Source: an uncultured Candidatus Poseidoniales archaeon (GTDB lineage: Archaea > Thermoplasmatota > Poseidoniia > Poseidoniales > Thalassarchaeaceae). Taken from it: 64,000 bases of DNA. The DNA lies in assembly GCA_902625325.1 (NCBI GenBank), contig CACOAW010000003.1, positions 83,097 through 147,096 of the forward strand, given 5' to 3'. The notes under the pieces were generated by a model that made no database searches, was not told where the DNA came from, and saw only the letters and a list, made by a program, of their open reading frames with translations. Shown in pieces: positions 43,368 to 53,073 of this stretch. Within the stretch, counting starts at the first letter, position 1; every line of letters begins with the position of its first letter. The position numbers and the translations under genes were made by a program.

Positions 43368-46300
43368 ATGCCCAGCGAACGCGCAAGACTAGCAATAGCG
43401 GTGACCCTACTAATGGTGCTATCCCCCGTATCATATGCAGGGGTTTCCAATTGGTCTGGTCCATCGATAATTAACAGCGACGGAACCCCTACGGTAGTGG
43501 ATGGATTCACCGTGCCCACGAATGCTACTGTCATGGACGGATGGGTACATGTGACCAACTCCCCACTGCCTTCATCCTCAGATTCTGGTATCGTTTGGGA
43601 CGAGGATAGTTTCGACTCTGGAAACATGTTTGGTGTCGAGATGAATGATGATGGGGAATTGGTGCTAAAGGACGACGGGACCCGTTCAAATGTCAGTACA
43701 TTCGACGTCGGGGAAATCGAAGTTACTCTGAATTCTGACTACACCTACTCCCCCGGCTGGAGGCGGGTCTTCGTAAAATCCTCCTCAACAAACCTCTCAG
43801 GATGCTCTGGTTCTGCTGGAGAATACATTCAACACGGTTTGGATAATAATTTCAACCAAGTTCTAGACTCCGATGAGTTGATTGATACTCTAGTATTCTG
43901 TGAGTCATTCGCAAATGACGATGTCATCACTTCGCTTTCAATAGATGATTCCGGAACGGGGTACTCAACAGGCAACCTAACTGCTACTGGGGGAGGGGGG
44001 TCTGGATTCTCTGGAACATACACCGTAAGCTCAGGAATTGAGAGCATCACAATCAATAACGGTGGTTCCGGTTTTGACATCACTGATCAGGTTCTGATCC
44101 AATGTCAATGCGACGGCACAGGGGCGCAGGCATCAGTAGGGTCAGTAGATTCTAATGGAGTAATCACCTCGATAAATATTGATTCTGCGGGTTCGGGTTA
44201 TCAGTCAACAGATGTTATCGCGGTGGGCGTCGCAAACGGTACTGGCGAGTCTCTGACAGCAAATGTCTACTCCACCGGAGTAATCCACTCCGCGATAGTG
44301 ACAGATGGCGGTTCGAACTACACTTCTTCTCCGACAATTGTAATCAGTGACACCGACGGTGTCGATGGAGATATTTCAGCAGTTCTGGGTGACTATTACG
44401 AATATGAAGTGGACATTTTGCCAGAATCTAGCGGGGCCAACTGTACCCACTCTGGTTTCAAAATACTAGCCGGCCTAGACTTGAATAAGAACAGAAACCT
44501 TGACTCTACGGAGATATCGGAAACAGCCTTTATTTGTCACGAGAGCAAACTCTGGAGGGCTACTACTTTCTTTGATCTGAACGGGACAATTTTCGGACAG
44601 GAGCAGACCCTCGCCCACGGGATTGTCCCATCATCCTCCCCCCAGGGTCTGGTTTCAGCCGGGACCATGCCTGGTGAACCGGTGCCTGCAGGAACATTCG
44701 GGCATCTAGTCGTTCCAGCACAAACAGTGCCAAATAGTCAGTATATCAGTTCATACTATCTGACCTTTGATCATTGGTACCACCTAGATAGCACAGCATC
44801 TGGTGGAGGGGATGGAACCTGGGTCGAATACAGGCTCCAGTCCGACTCAAATTGGGGCAATTGGTCGTACATAGAGCCACAAGGGGGGTACCCCAGCACT
44901 CTATCGACCGATGCTCCCGTTCCTAACGGGGCCTCATCACCTGTGCCGGTATTTGCTTCCGACTCTCATAGTGGATGGGTTACGAGTAACTTCTCACTAT
45001 CCTCTCTTTCTGGAATTGACCAGGCGGATAATATCCAATTCCGATTCGTAATCTGGACCCATCCAGATTCAACAAATGAGAGGCCGGGATGGTTCATAGA
45101 TAAAATCGAGACCACCAATGAGGGCGTGGATTTGGATGTCTGGCACCACGGATGCTACACCACGACCGCTTCTTCTTGCACTTACAACTCAAATGCCTAC
45201 GGAGTGCTCGAGAGGAACATCGACCTGAGTGGCACGAACTCCTCGTCAAAGATTGAGTTCAACATGGAGTGGGATTTAGAGGGTGGTTCCAGCGACAATG
45301 CTTGCATAGAACTTTCATTGAACGGCAATACATGGGCAGATATCTCATCAAGCACTAGCAGCACTTCATCGGATTGTTCGGCTAGATCCGGACCTATTCC
45401 CGGAAATGGCTACACAGACGACAATGGTCAAACATACGGGGATCAAAGCGGCGAATTTAGATTGGTCTCATTCGACATCCCTTCCGGTTTCCAGGATCAG
45501 TCCAGCGTTGATATCAGAATAGTCGTTGATACCAGCTCTTCATTCAATTACGGGGGAGGGACTCCTGATGCAAGGGAGGGACTAACCATATCCCAGTTCA
45601 GAGTGGTGGATTACGATGGAAGTACTATGTTCATCGATGACTTCTCCTCATCCTCAACTATGTCCCATTATGGGATGCCGGATTCTCAAGGAAACTCCGC
45701 TCCAGATGATTGGATTTACACTCTCGTAACCAAGGGGGTCCAATCCGAAATGATTGGATTCGAAGACTCGACTGCTAACTCCCCGACAGTCTCCGAAGCG
45801 CCAGGATGGACGCGATCGACATCTGGCACATGTAGCAGTGACGCGTGCAAATTTACACTGAACAAGCTTTCATCAAACTCTGGACCCCCGATAACCGCCT
45901 CTTTCCCCTATGCGTACGGAGTAGGTTTCTCAGGAAATTATGAGAACGGAATTGATGAGGCACGACTGATTTCTCCCAGCTATGAAATTCCTCTCAATGG
46001 AACCTCATATCTGACGTTTGACCATTGGTCATGTTCAGAGGCAGGATGGGACGGTGGCGCGGTATTCATCAAAGTGAACAATGGGGCATGGCAATACTTT
46101 GACCCAGGATGGTATTCTGGAACTGCCTCTTCTTTCGCAGGCCACAATCTACAGGGAATGGGTATTTTTACGATGGATCACTGTACTGGTACTTCTTGGT
46201 CTGGGGCATGGTCTTCGACCAGTCAGATGACTAATCTCAGGGCAAACCTAGATGCCTACAAGGGAGACTCTGTAAAATTCAAATTCGCATTTGGATCCGA

Positions 46301-49300
46301 TGGCTACTACAACCTCGCTGGATGGTTCATAGACAACGCAGGAGTCCAAATCTCAAACTTCGGCATCCCAGGAAACTGGCTAAGCCCCCCCATCTCGTTG
46401 GACTCCGACAGAAAATTCAACCTAGGTTTTGTCGACATCGAGGGCCATGCAGGGGAGGATGGTTGGATTCGAGGTTCGCTATTGGAGGCTAGCACTGGGG
46501 CACAGGTCCCAGGTTTCTCCAACATCTCATTCCCATTCAGCCTTGCAGGGGTAGACGCCGAACAGTACCCGCAGGTCAGACTTCAAGTCCATATGGGCAC
46601 GGATGACTTCGAGCAGACTCCAAGCTTGGAAAAAGTGCACATCGGTGGAAAGAGAGTACTAAACGCAGACTCGGGGCAAAATGGCTGGGAGTACAGCGCC
46701 GGAATTGAAGTCGTAGACGGGTTGCTTAACGCCACTGCCATTACTGGGACGATATCGTCTGAGTTCGTCTTCTCTCCCCGTCCCATCAACAGCGTAACAA
46801 TCAATGGAAACATTTCCAGCACGGTTTCTGTTACAATTTACGATAAGTTGGGCAATTCTCTCGGCACCGCAAGCAAGGGAGGGACCATACAGTTCCCATC
46901 CCAGCAAGTGGGTTTCTCCACATCGGTAACCCTTCCCACTAACGGGTGGATAGACGTTCTGAGAATTGCCTCATCGTTCTCCAACCCGCCTTCAAACCCT
47001 CATCTGGATGTCCTGGATGATGGCTCTGATGACTGGGAATTCCCGATGATTGATGATTCGGGGGAGATGGCGTACGGAAACCTGGGATGGCAGTCATGGA
47101 TGACTCTCGATGACTCATACTCCCGAAGCGCCTCTCTTGATCTGGATGGTACTAATCCCCAGACTCTTACCGTACTGATTCCCGAATCTGCAACAGTCAA
47201 CTCTGGATTCGTGAGCATTTCTCCAGACGATGACGGCTTCGAATCCCCAGTTACTGTCTCAGTAGCAGGCTCCTCGATTTCAGGCGGATCTGGGAACTCG
47301 GCCTTCACAAGCATCCTCAGCCAAGCACAGATTTCTGGAATAGGGTATCTCAACCCCACCCACTCTGACTCTCAGAACGGCAGGGATTGGCTCGAGGTAC
47401 CAATATCCGTATCATCCAACTCTGCCCAGACAGTACATATCTCTTCAATGGGTATTGGATACCTATTCTTTGAGAACGTGTCCGGCCTGGGGCCAGGAAT
47501 CGAAGGATACCTGGACGGGATATCCGATGTCGACTTTGAAGACGAGACTGACATCCCACTGAGTTATACCTCGGACTATGGGGCACTCTCCTTGGATGGT
47601 TCCATAGTTTACGACTTCATGTTCGTAAACAGGGATTTCTCGGTCCCTAATACGTTCTACCCAGACGGTGAGATAATCGAAATAGTCACAAGTCACCATC
47701 ATCTCTATGACAATTCTCAACTCGCAGAAATCACCTTAGTTGGAACATCCTCGGACGGACAATCTATCAGCTTCCGGGTTGAAAACAGTATCGACGGGCT
47801 CTGGGGGGCAGGTTCGGGAGACGTGCAATTCTCACAGAACTCAGGAAACAGCATAGCTCCTCTGAGCGTGGGCGCGAGCTATGTCACGGAGTCTCTGCAT
47901 AGCGACGGTTACGTCGATATCGAAGTTCATTGGAAGTTCGAAGTTGATTGGAACTGGGACGATGTAGACAGCATAGAGTGGGAGGCCCGAGCAAACGATG
48001 TAGACGGGGAAACCATTTGGCCTGCTATGTCCGAGAGCGGTCGGTCTGGCGAAAATGCCGTAGAGAACGATCTACAGATAGACTACTTCGAGATTAGAGA
48101 CCAGTTTGACAGGGTAATTTCCAACACCTATGACACCCTATTCTATCCGTTCCCCATCCAAGAAGGAGGGCCCCTGAATGTATCGGGAACAGTTAGATTC
48201 CAGGACAATGAGAATCGGAGGCCTCAAGCAAGCGATTTTTCCGTAGCATTGAACCTCTCGGGCTCTATATACCCTCTACAGGTAGGAGATCAGGGGTCCT
48301 TCTCAGGCGTGATTCAATCCCCCACTGGGTTGTCTTCCATGACTCTCTCCCCCATAATGTTGAGAGTAGGTCCGTCATCCTCAATTAGCGGAGCAGAAGA
48401 TACTACTGGAGTGCCACCAATGGTGGACATTGTAGTAGACAATAGCCCCCCTGTGGCGAGTAGGATGCAAGTACAGACTCCTGTCGGGCTTCAGTTTGTT
48501 GACGGCATGGTGGTCCCCCCGACAACTTTCTCCCCCTACATAACAATCACTGAAGACCAGGCCAGAGGGGAGTCTCTCACTCTGAGATACTGGAGGGAGG
48601 GTATAGATGACCAGAATTCTGACGGAATTGCCGATGAATCAGAGTACCAGTCCCAGAACAGGGAGCTAAGCGTCGGACTAACAGGGGAGCAGCAAGTTCA
48701 GTTCATGGGGATAGACGTCTCCTCGATGGATAACGAGCTTATCCACCTCTACGTCGAGGGTACGGATTGGGTTGGCCTTAGCTACCAGGATGGCTCCACT
48801 GGAGGAGGTCCTGGTGCTACCAACTCATGGGCATCAGTAGTCGTGGCGGAGGACGTGATGGTCGAATTCGCAGGCGGAGGTCTTGGGACCGGTTCCGGAG
48901 GTGGCTCAACGTTCTCACTGGACAGGCTTACACAAGACAGTATCGACTACTTCTTGGTACCGGGAATTGAGCACACATTCAAGGTGAGGCTGAACGAACC
49001 GAACGGATTCAAAACTATTGACAACATTTCTGTATTCCTCTGCGGCTACGGAAGCGAATACGGGGTATTCTCTTACGAGCCATTCACCTCCACCCTGCTA
49101 AGCCCTGACAGTAGCATGTTGGAGGTAATTGGTGCCAGCACTGAGGCCATCACTTCCACTGTAACCGAGTTGAGTGTCAGGTTCAAGATTTCATGGGACA
49201 TGCCATTCACAGAGCAAGACTTCGACTGCAAGCCCAGAGTATTGGTGGAGGACGGACTGGATCAGATAGAGTCAGAAGTCCTCAGCTCTCTTTCTTGGCG

Positions 49301-50588
49301 CCTAGACAACAGGATTTCTGCTATTCCAAATGCAGCAGAGGACCTTTCGGAGCCGATAATTCCAGCCTTAGGGACATCTCTCTACCTCGGACAGGGAGAC
49401 ACCTTCTCAGTAAGCGGTTCTGTACACCACGAAGGATCTGGGATTAGGATCTCTGAGGTAAACCAGGATTTAACCGCGGTGCTTTCGATGACGTATGGGA
49501 GCGGGAACTACGAGTCCTTGGGTGCTGTGGACGCCAATGGCAACTTCACAGTAGAGATGACCCTGCCGAATTTCCAACCCATAGAGCCGACGACAGTTCT
49601 TACGACCTCATTAATCGGATTATCGGGCAACGCTCACTCGGTTGAGGACTCACGAGCCTCCGTAACAGTGGATACGAAGCCGCCGACGGCATTATTCAAC
49701 GTTGAAGCATATCCGGACTCTTCACTTACAGTGATTGAGACCAACAACATGGACTCAGTCACCGTCACGATCACCATCATGGAGGAGATAGGGATGAACT
49801 TCGGACCTCTCCAGGTCTCATGGGCATTCCAGAGGAACGGCCAGATTATCCCAGGAACTGAGGACAGCGGCGAAATTCCTTGGTTCTCAAGTGTAGAAGA
49901 CGTTCACGTATATCGGGGGGAGTTAGACTTCTCACCATCCTTGGAATTTGAAATAAGTGACGGAGATAAGGTCTCGTTCTGGATAACCTCCACAGACAAG
50001 GCAGGAAACCAGGTAGCAGGTCTAGGTGGCCCCGACTCACCGAGGACTCCCACGATTAGGCTAGTTGAGTTCGACGGCCAATATACCCGCTCCGTGGTAA
50101 CTCCCACAAAGAATCCTTTAGTTGGTGACAAGATTACGGTAGTAACCTACTGGGAGAACCCAGGCAAGAACGAGGGTACGATAAGCGTAGGCCTCTACGA
50201 GCAGAGGATAGACGGTACCTTCCAACCATCGATATCCACACTTATCAACGGTCCAGTAGAGTTGTATCTTCCTCCTGGAAGCTCCAGTGTCAAGGCCGAG
50301 TTTGAATACAGCCCCTCAGAAGCCGGACAGCCTTTGCTAGTACTGGTAGTAGATGGGGACTATGGCAATGATAATTACATGAACGTCGAGATCAGCGACA
50401 TACAGGTCTCATCATTATCCGAAGGCGCCCAGTCAGGGGGCGAGTTTGTCTTGATTGCAGGGTCCCTTCTAATTCTGGTTTCCCTGATGGGTGCCGCATT
50501 CTACGTAGTCCGAAAGTCTGCGGGAGATAGCGAATATTATGACGAGGAGTACGAGGAGTACGAGGAACACGACGAACACGAGGAGTAG
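43368..50588 (+). CDS. Giant surface protein with split DUF7151-like module, GSGY repeats, beta-sandwich domains and anchored acidic tail
   Basis: 2406 aa with a signal peptide (LAIAVTLLMVLSPVSYA). Residues about 140-185 and 345-392 each carry Cys...GLDxNxNxxLDSxE...C, a DUF7151-like Ca-loop unit, separated by four repeats built on GTGY/GSGF/GSGY/GSNY. Several jelly-roll or MAM-like modules follow (SYYLTFDHWYHLDS, SYLTFDHWSCSEAGWDGGA, GWFIDKIETTNEG, GWFIDNAGVQISN). Ig-like units occur to about 2350. A TM (EFVLIAGSLLILVSLMGAA) and a tail of mostly Asp, Glu and Tyr end the protein. It is probably a large adhesin or receptor. Confidence 0.88.
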   Translation: MPSERARLAIAVTLLMVLSPVSYAGVSNWSGPSIINSDGTPTVVDGFTVPTNATVMDGWVHVTNSPLPSSSDSGIVWDEDSFDSGNMFGVEMNDDGELVLKDDGTRSNVSTFDVGEIEVTLNSDYTYSPGWRRVFVKSSSTNLSGCSGSAGEYIQHGLDNNFNQVLDSDELIDTLVFCESFANDDVITSLSIDDSGTGYSTGNLTATGGGGSGFSGTYTVSSGIESITINNGGSGFDITDQVLIQCQCDGTGAQASVGSVDSNGVITSINIDSAGSGYQSTDVIAVGVANGTGESLTANVYSTGVIHSAIVTDGGSNYTSSPTIVISDTDGVDGDISAVLGDYYEYEVDILPESSGANCTHSGFKILAGLDLNKNRNLDSTEISETAFICHESKLWRATTFFDLNGTIFGQEQTLAHGIVPSSSPQGLVSAGTMPGEPVPAGTFGHLVVPAQTVPNSQYISSYYLTFDHWYHLDSTASGGGDGTWVEYRLQSDSNWGNWSYIEPQGGYPSTLSTDAPVPNGASSPVPVFASDSHSGWVTSNFSLSSLSGIDQADNIQFRFVIWTHPDSTNERPGWFIDKIETTNEGVDLDVWHHGCYTTTASSCTYNSNAYGVLERNIDLSGTNSSSKIEFNMEWDLEGGSSDNACIELSLNGNTWADISSSTSSTSSDCSARSGPIPGNGYTDDNGQTYGDQSGEFRLVSFDIPSGFQDQSSVDIRIVVDTSSSFNYGGGTPDAREGLTISQFRVVDYDGSTMFIDDFSSSSTMSHYGMPDSQGNSAPDDWIYTLVTKGVQSEMIGFEDSTANSPTVSEAPGWTRSTSGTCSSDACKFTLNKLSSNSGPPITASFPYAYGVGFSGNYENGIDEARLISPSYEIPLNGTSYLTFDHWSCSEAGWDGGAVFIKVNNGAWQYFDPGWYSGTASSFAGHNLQGMGIFTMDHCTGTSWSGAWSSTSQMTNLRANLDAYKGDSVKFKFAFGSDGYYNLAGWFIDNAGVQISNFGIPGNWLSPPISLDSDRKFNLGFVDIEGHAGEDGWIRGSLLEASTGAQVPGFSNISFPFSLAGVDAEQYPQVRLQVHMGTDDFEQTPSLEKVHIGGKRVLNADSGQNGWEYSAGIEVVDGLLNATAITGTISSEFVFSPRPINSVTINGNISSTVSVTIYDKLGNSLGTASKGGTIQFPSQQVGFSTSVTLPTNGWIDVLRIASSFSNPPSNPHLDVLDDGSDDWEFPMIDDSGEMAYGNLGWQSWMTLDDSYSRSASLDLDGTNPQTLTVLIPESATVNSGFVSISPDDDGFESPVTVSVAGSSISGGSGNSAFTSILSQAQISGIGYLNPTHSDSQNGRDWLEVPISVSSNSAQTVHISSMGIGYLFFENVSGLGPGIEGYLDGISDVDFEDETDIPLSYTSDYGALSLDGSIVYDFMFVNRDFSVPNTFYPDGEIIEIVTSHHHLYDNSQLAEITLVGTSSDGQSISFRVENSIDGLWGAGSGDVQFSQNSGNSIAPLSVGASYVTESLHSDGYVDIEVHWKFEVDWNWDDVDSIEWEARANDVDGETIWPAMSESGRSGENAVENDLQIDYFEIRDQFDRVISNTYDTLFYPFPIQEGGPLNVSGTVRFQDNENRRPQASDFSVALNLSGSIYPLQVGDQGSFSGVIQSPTGLSSMTLSPIMLRVGPSSSISGAEDTTGVPPMVDIVVDNSPPVASRMQVQTPVGLQFVDGMVVPPTTFSPYITITEDQARGESLTLRYWREGIDDQNSDGIADESEYQSQNRELSVGLTGEQQVQFMGIDVSSMDNELIHLYVEGTDWVGLSYQDGSTGGGPGATNSWASVVVAEDVMVEFAGGGLGTGSGGGSTFSLDRLTQDSIDYFLVPGIEHTFKVRLNEPNGFKTIDNISVFLCGYGSEYGVFSYEPFTSTLLSPDSSMLEVIGASTEAITSTVTELSVRFKISWDMPFTEQDFDCKPRVLVEDGLDQIESEVLSSLSWRLDNRISAIPNAAEDLSEPIIPALGTSLYLGQGDTFSVSGSVHHEGSGIRISEVNQDLTAVLSMTYGSGNYESLGAVDANGNFTVEMTLPNFQPIEPTTVLTTSLIGLSGNAHSVEDSRASVTVDTKPPTALFNVEAYPDSSLTVIETNNMDSVTVTITIMEEIGMNFGPLQVSWAFQRNGQIIPGTEDSGEIPWFSSVEDVHVYRGELDFSPSLEFEISDGDKVSFWITSTDKAGNQVAGLGGPDSPRTPTIRLVEFDGQYTRSVVTPTKNPLVGDKITVVTYWENPGKNEGTISVGLYEQRIDGTFQPSISTLINGPVELYLPPGSSSVKAEFEYSPSEAGQPLLVLVVDGDYGNDNYMNVEISDIQVSSLSEGAQSGGEFVLIAGSLLILVSLMGAAFYVVRKSAGDSEYYDEEYEEYEEHDEHEE

Positions 50589-50647
50589 GGTCGACGAAAT
50601 TCCAGGGGTACCGCAAAGTATCTACTTCGTAGGAAACGAGCTATCTT

Positions 50648-50655
50648 GTTTATAT
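50648..50655 (+). promoter_or_regulatory. TATA-like box for the small coiled-coil gene
   Basis: gtttatat at 50648-50655 lies about 25 bp before the expected start of transcription and 56 bp before ATG 50711. It overlaps the more upstream ATG at 50654, arguing against that ATG as the translation start. Confidence 0.35.
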
Positions 50656-50710
50656 GCCGTACTTATCAACTCTAGATGAGAGGGAGAAATCCCTCGGATG
50701 GGATGCCAAT

Positions 50711-50872
50711 ATGACAGAGATAGCCAGAATGGATGAATTGAAGCAGGAACTCGAGGAGCTAAGAGCGCTAGTGAACACACTACTGACCATAATTATGGAG
50801 GAGGCGGATGGGGTCCAATCGGGCTCAGCCCAGCCGATTACCCCTCTTCCAAGCCTTGGTTACTCGATGTAG
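50711..50872 (+). CDS. Small coiled-coil protein
   Basis: From ATG 50711 this is 53 aa: an amphipathic heptad-like helix (MDELKQELEELRALVNTLLT) and a Pro/Ser-rich end. An open frame continues up to ATG 50654, but the TATA-like sequence covers that ATG. No family is recognised. The small size means coding status is moderately uncertain. It lies between the giant gene and the anchored HxH protein. Confidence 0.45.
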   Translation: MTEIARMDELKQELEELRALVNTLLTIIMEEADGVQSGSAQPITPLPSLGYSM

Positions 50873-50922
50873 GAAACTCGCCCCCCCCATAGTTCAAGAG
50901 AAATGCCTAACTCCGCACCCTC

Positions 50923-51486
50923 ATGCAAATCCCTTCCTTGAACCCCGAGCAATGGCTAATTTCGATTGCAGCCGTCTTTACCATTGGCTTTTTCGCCGTG
51001 GCAATATACCAGCCAGAGGTCTTCGATCCCGAACCTGATTGGGATGTTTCGGACGGTTGCTTGGGAGGGTTGGATCACGCAGATGTGGGGATTTCCGAAC
51101 ACTATCACCCGAATCTGAAGGTAATCGTCGATGGCCAGCAGATTCCAATTGAGCCCAACACGGGGATCGATCAGACCGGTTGCAGAGAGGGAATGAGGTG
51201 GATCCACGTCCACGATGCGTCTGATTCTGGATTCACGAAGCTCCACATCGAGACTCCGTCGAAAATGAACGTCCCACTGGGTGCTTTCTTTGAGATCTGG
51301 GATAGGGAGGGGGGGCCAAAACTTATTGGTCCCGATGATAAGGAGTTCGATATCAATAGGAACGGAGTCTCAGACTGGGAAGAATTTGACATATCCCTCA
51401 CTGTCAACGGAGAAAGCAATGACAAGTTCGAAGAGTACATCATGGAAGACTATGACGACATCGAGTTGATTTTCGTTTCGAAGTAG
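50923..51486 (+). CDS. Membrane-anchored extracellular protein with conserved HxH / HxHD motifs
   Basis: An N-terminal anchor (LISIAAVFTIGFFAVAIYQ) is followed by an exported domain of about 150 residues. The domain has HYHPNLKVIVDGQQIPIEPN, RWIHVHDASDSG, KLHIETP and PLGAFFEIWDREG in order. I recall proteins with the same H-x-H, L-x-I-x-x-x-G-x-x-x-x-IP, H-x-H-D, H-x-E/D order in bacteria and other archaea, function unclear. The histidines suggest metal binding. It ends 1 bp from the rtcB stop on the other strand. Confidence 0.75.
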   Translation: MQIPSLNPEQWLISIAAVFTIGFFAVAIYQPEVFDPEPDWDVSDGCLGGLDHADVGISEHYHPNLKVIVDGQQIPIEPNTGIDQTGCREGMRWIHVHDASDSGFTKLHIETPSKMNVPLGAFFEIWDREGGPKLIGPDDKEFDINRNGVSDWEEFDISLTVNGESNDKFEEYIMEDYDDIELIFVSK

Positions 51487-51487
51487 A

Positions 51488-52975
51488 CTATCCCTTGATC
51501 ACAATCAAGGGCCTGAGTCTGGCAACTGGGCGTGCGAGACCGGCCCTATCGGTAAGTCTGATGACATCGTCGATGTCCTTGTACGCATCTGGGGCTTCTT
51601 CTGATAGGTACTTCTCATGAGTCTCATAAATCGCAATGCCCTTCTCGCTTAATTCCCTCTTCACCTTTGCACCATCTATTTCCTCTCTGGCCTGTGTTCT
51701 GGACATCGCCCTCCCAGCCCCATGACAAGATGAACCAAATGCCTGATTAGTTCCCTTTTTCGGACCTGACATTACGAAAGAAGACGTCCCCATATCACCT
51801 GGAACTAGAACAGGTTGCCCGATTCCTCCGAACTCTTCGGATAGCTCGTCACTATCCCCTCCGAAAGATCTAGTCGCCCCCTTTCTGTGGACACAGCAAT
51901 TGCAGTTTGAACCATGAACAACGTGCTCCTCAACCCTGGCAATGTTGTGACAAACGTCGTATATCACTTCAACATCAACTTCTGTGCCCATATGTGCCTT
52001 TAGTGCCCCTCTTAGGCTATGAGTCACACAGTTCCTATTCGCAAATGCATAATTTCCAGCGGACCTCATCGCTTCGAAGTAAGACTCTCCCTCCCGTGAG
52101 AAGAACGGTGCGGAAGCCAACTGTGGGTCAGAAATGGATATCCCCCAATCCTCTGATTCCCAAACACCGCCATGGTGCCTGTAACGTCCCTCCAGCTCTT
52201 TTACGTGCTCAGAGCAGACCTGGTAACCAAGGCCTCTGGATCCGGTGTGGACCATCGCTGTCAACCTCCCTTCTTCAAGGCCAAATGCCCTTGCAGCCCT
52301 TTCATCTATGATTTCGTCTACCACTTGAATCTCCAGGAAGTGGTTCCCCCTGCCGATGGAACCCAGTGCAGACAACCCCCTTCTTTTGGCAATCTCAGAA
52401 ATACTACTGGCATCTCCATCCAAATTACCCTTCATCTCCATCCTCGAAAGATCATCGTCGTGGCCTATTCCAATTTCTGCCGCACCCTTTGCTCCTCCAG
52501 CTAGGATATCATCTAGATCATGGGGACTCAAATGGAAACCGCCCTTCCCAGACTCTCCAGCAGGAATCCTCGCCTTTAGCCGATTTCCAAACTCCTTACT
52601 CCCGCTCCCAGACTTCTTTCTAGTCAGATATACTAGGTCTTCTAAACCCAGATCAATAGAGCATAGACGAACTCCACAGTTGATGTCGAAACCAACACCG
52701 CCCGGCGATATCACTCCGCCATTTTCTATGTCTGTCGCAACAACTCCTCCTATTGGAAATCCATAGCCTTGATGGAAGTCTGCCATCCCCCAGGCTTCAC
52801 CAACTACCCCCGGCAGCGATGCGGCATTGGTCAATTGCTCGAGAGATCTGTCATTGCTCTTCCCAACGTGTTCTAAATCAGAGACAATCACTGCATCGAC
52901 AAGCATCCCTTTCCTCTTTTTTATCCTCATTAGAGAATCCCCGTCGGGCTTGAGATAATTCCTCCAGTCTTCCAT
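51488..52975 (-). CDS. rtcB: RNA-splicing ligase RtcB
   Basis: RtcB joins 2',3'-cyclic-phosphate and 5'-OH RNA ends, as in tRNA splicing, through a GMP-histidine intermediate. GGVGFDINCGVRL (with D97, C100) is the Mn-binding motif; HGSNCNC and HGAGRAMSRTQAR (the latter with the guanylylated His) are also present. Length 495 aa agrees with archaeal RtcB. No intein is visible. The five tRNA genes in this window lack introns, so its substrates lie elsewhere. Confidence 0.97.
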   Translation of the reverse strand: MEDWRNYLKPDGDSLMRIKKRKGMLVDAVIVSDLEHVGKSNDRSLEQLTNAASLPGVVGEAWGMADFHQGYGFPIGGVVATDIENGGVISPGGVGFDINCGVRLCSIDLGLEDLVYLTRKKSGSGSKEFGNRLKARIPAGESGKGGFHLSPHDLDDILAGGAKGAAEIGIGHDDDLSRMEMKGNLDGDASSISEIAKRRGLSALGSIGRGNHFLEIQVVDEIIDERAARAFGLEEGRLTAMVHTGSRGLGYQVCSEHVKELEGRYRHHGGVWESEDWGISISDPQLASAPFFSREGESYFEAMRSAGNYAFANRNCVTHSLRGALKAHMGTEVDVEVIYDVCHNIARVEEHVVHGSNCNCCVHRKGATRSFGGDSDELSEEFGGIGQPVLVPGDMGTSSFVMSGPKKGTNQAFGSSCHGAGRAMSRTQAREEIDGAKVKRELSEKGIAIYETHEKYLSEEAPDAYKDIDDVIRLTDRAGLARPVARLRPLIVIKG

Positions 52976-53073
52976 CAGCCTTTCTGAGAGCCCTTATCCT
53001 TTCAACACACCGGGGGTAATTCTCGCATTGACTTCAAGACCCGGTATCCAATGGGCTAGCCGAGGGAGACACA

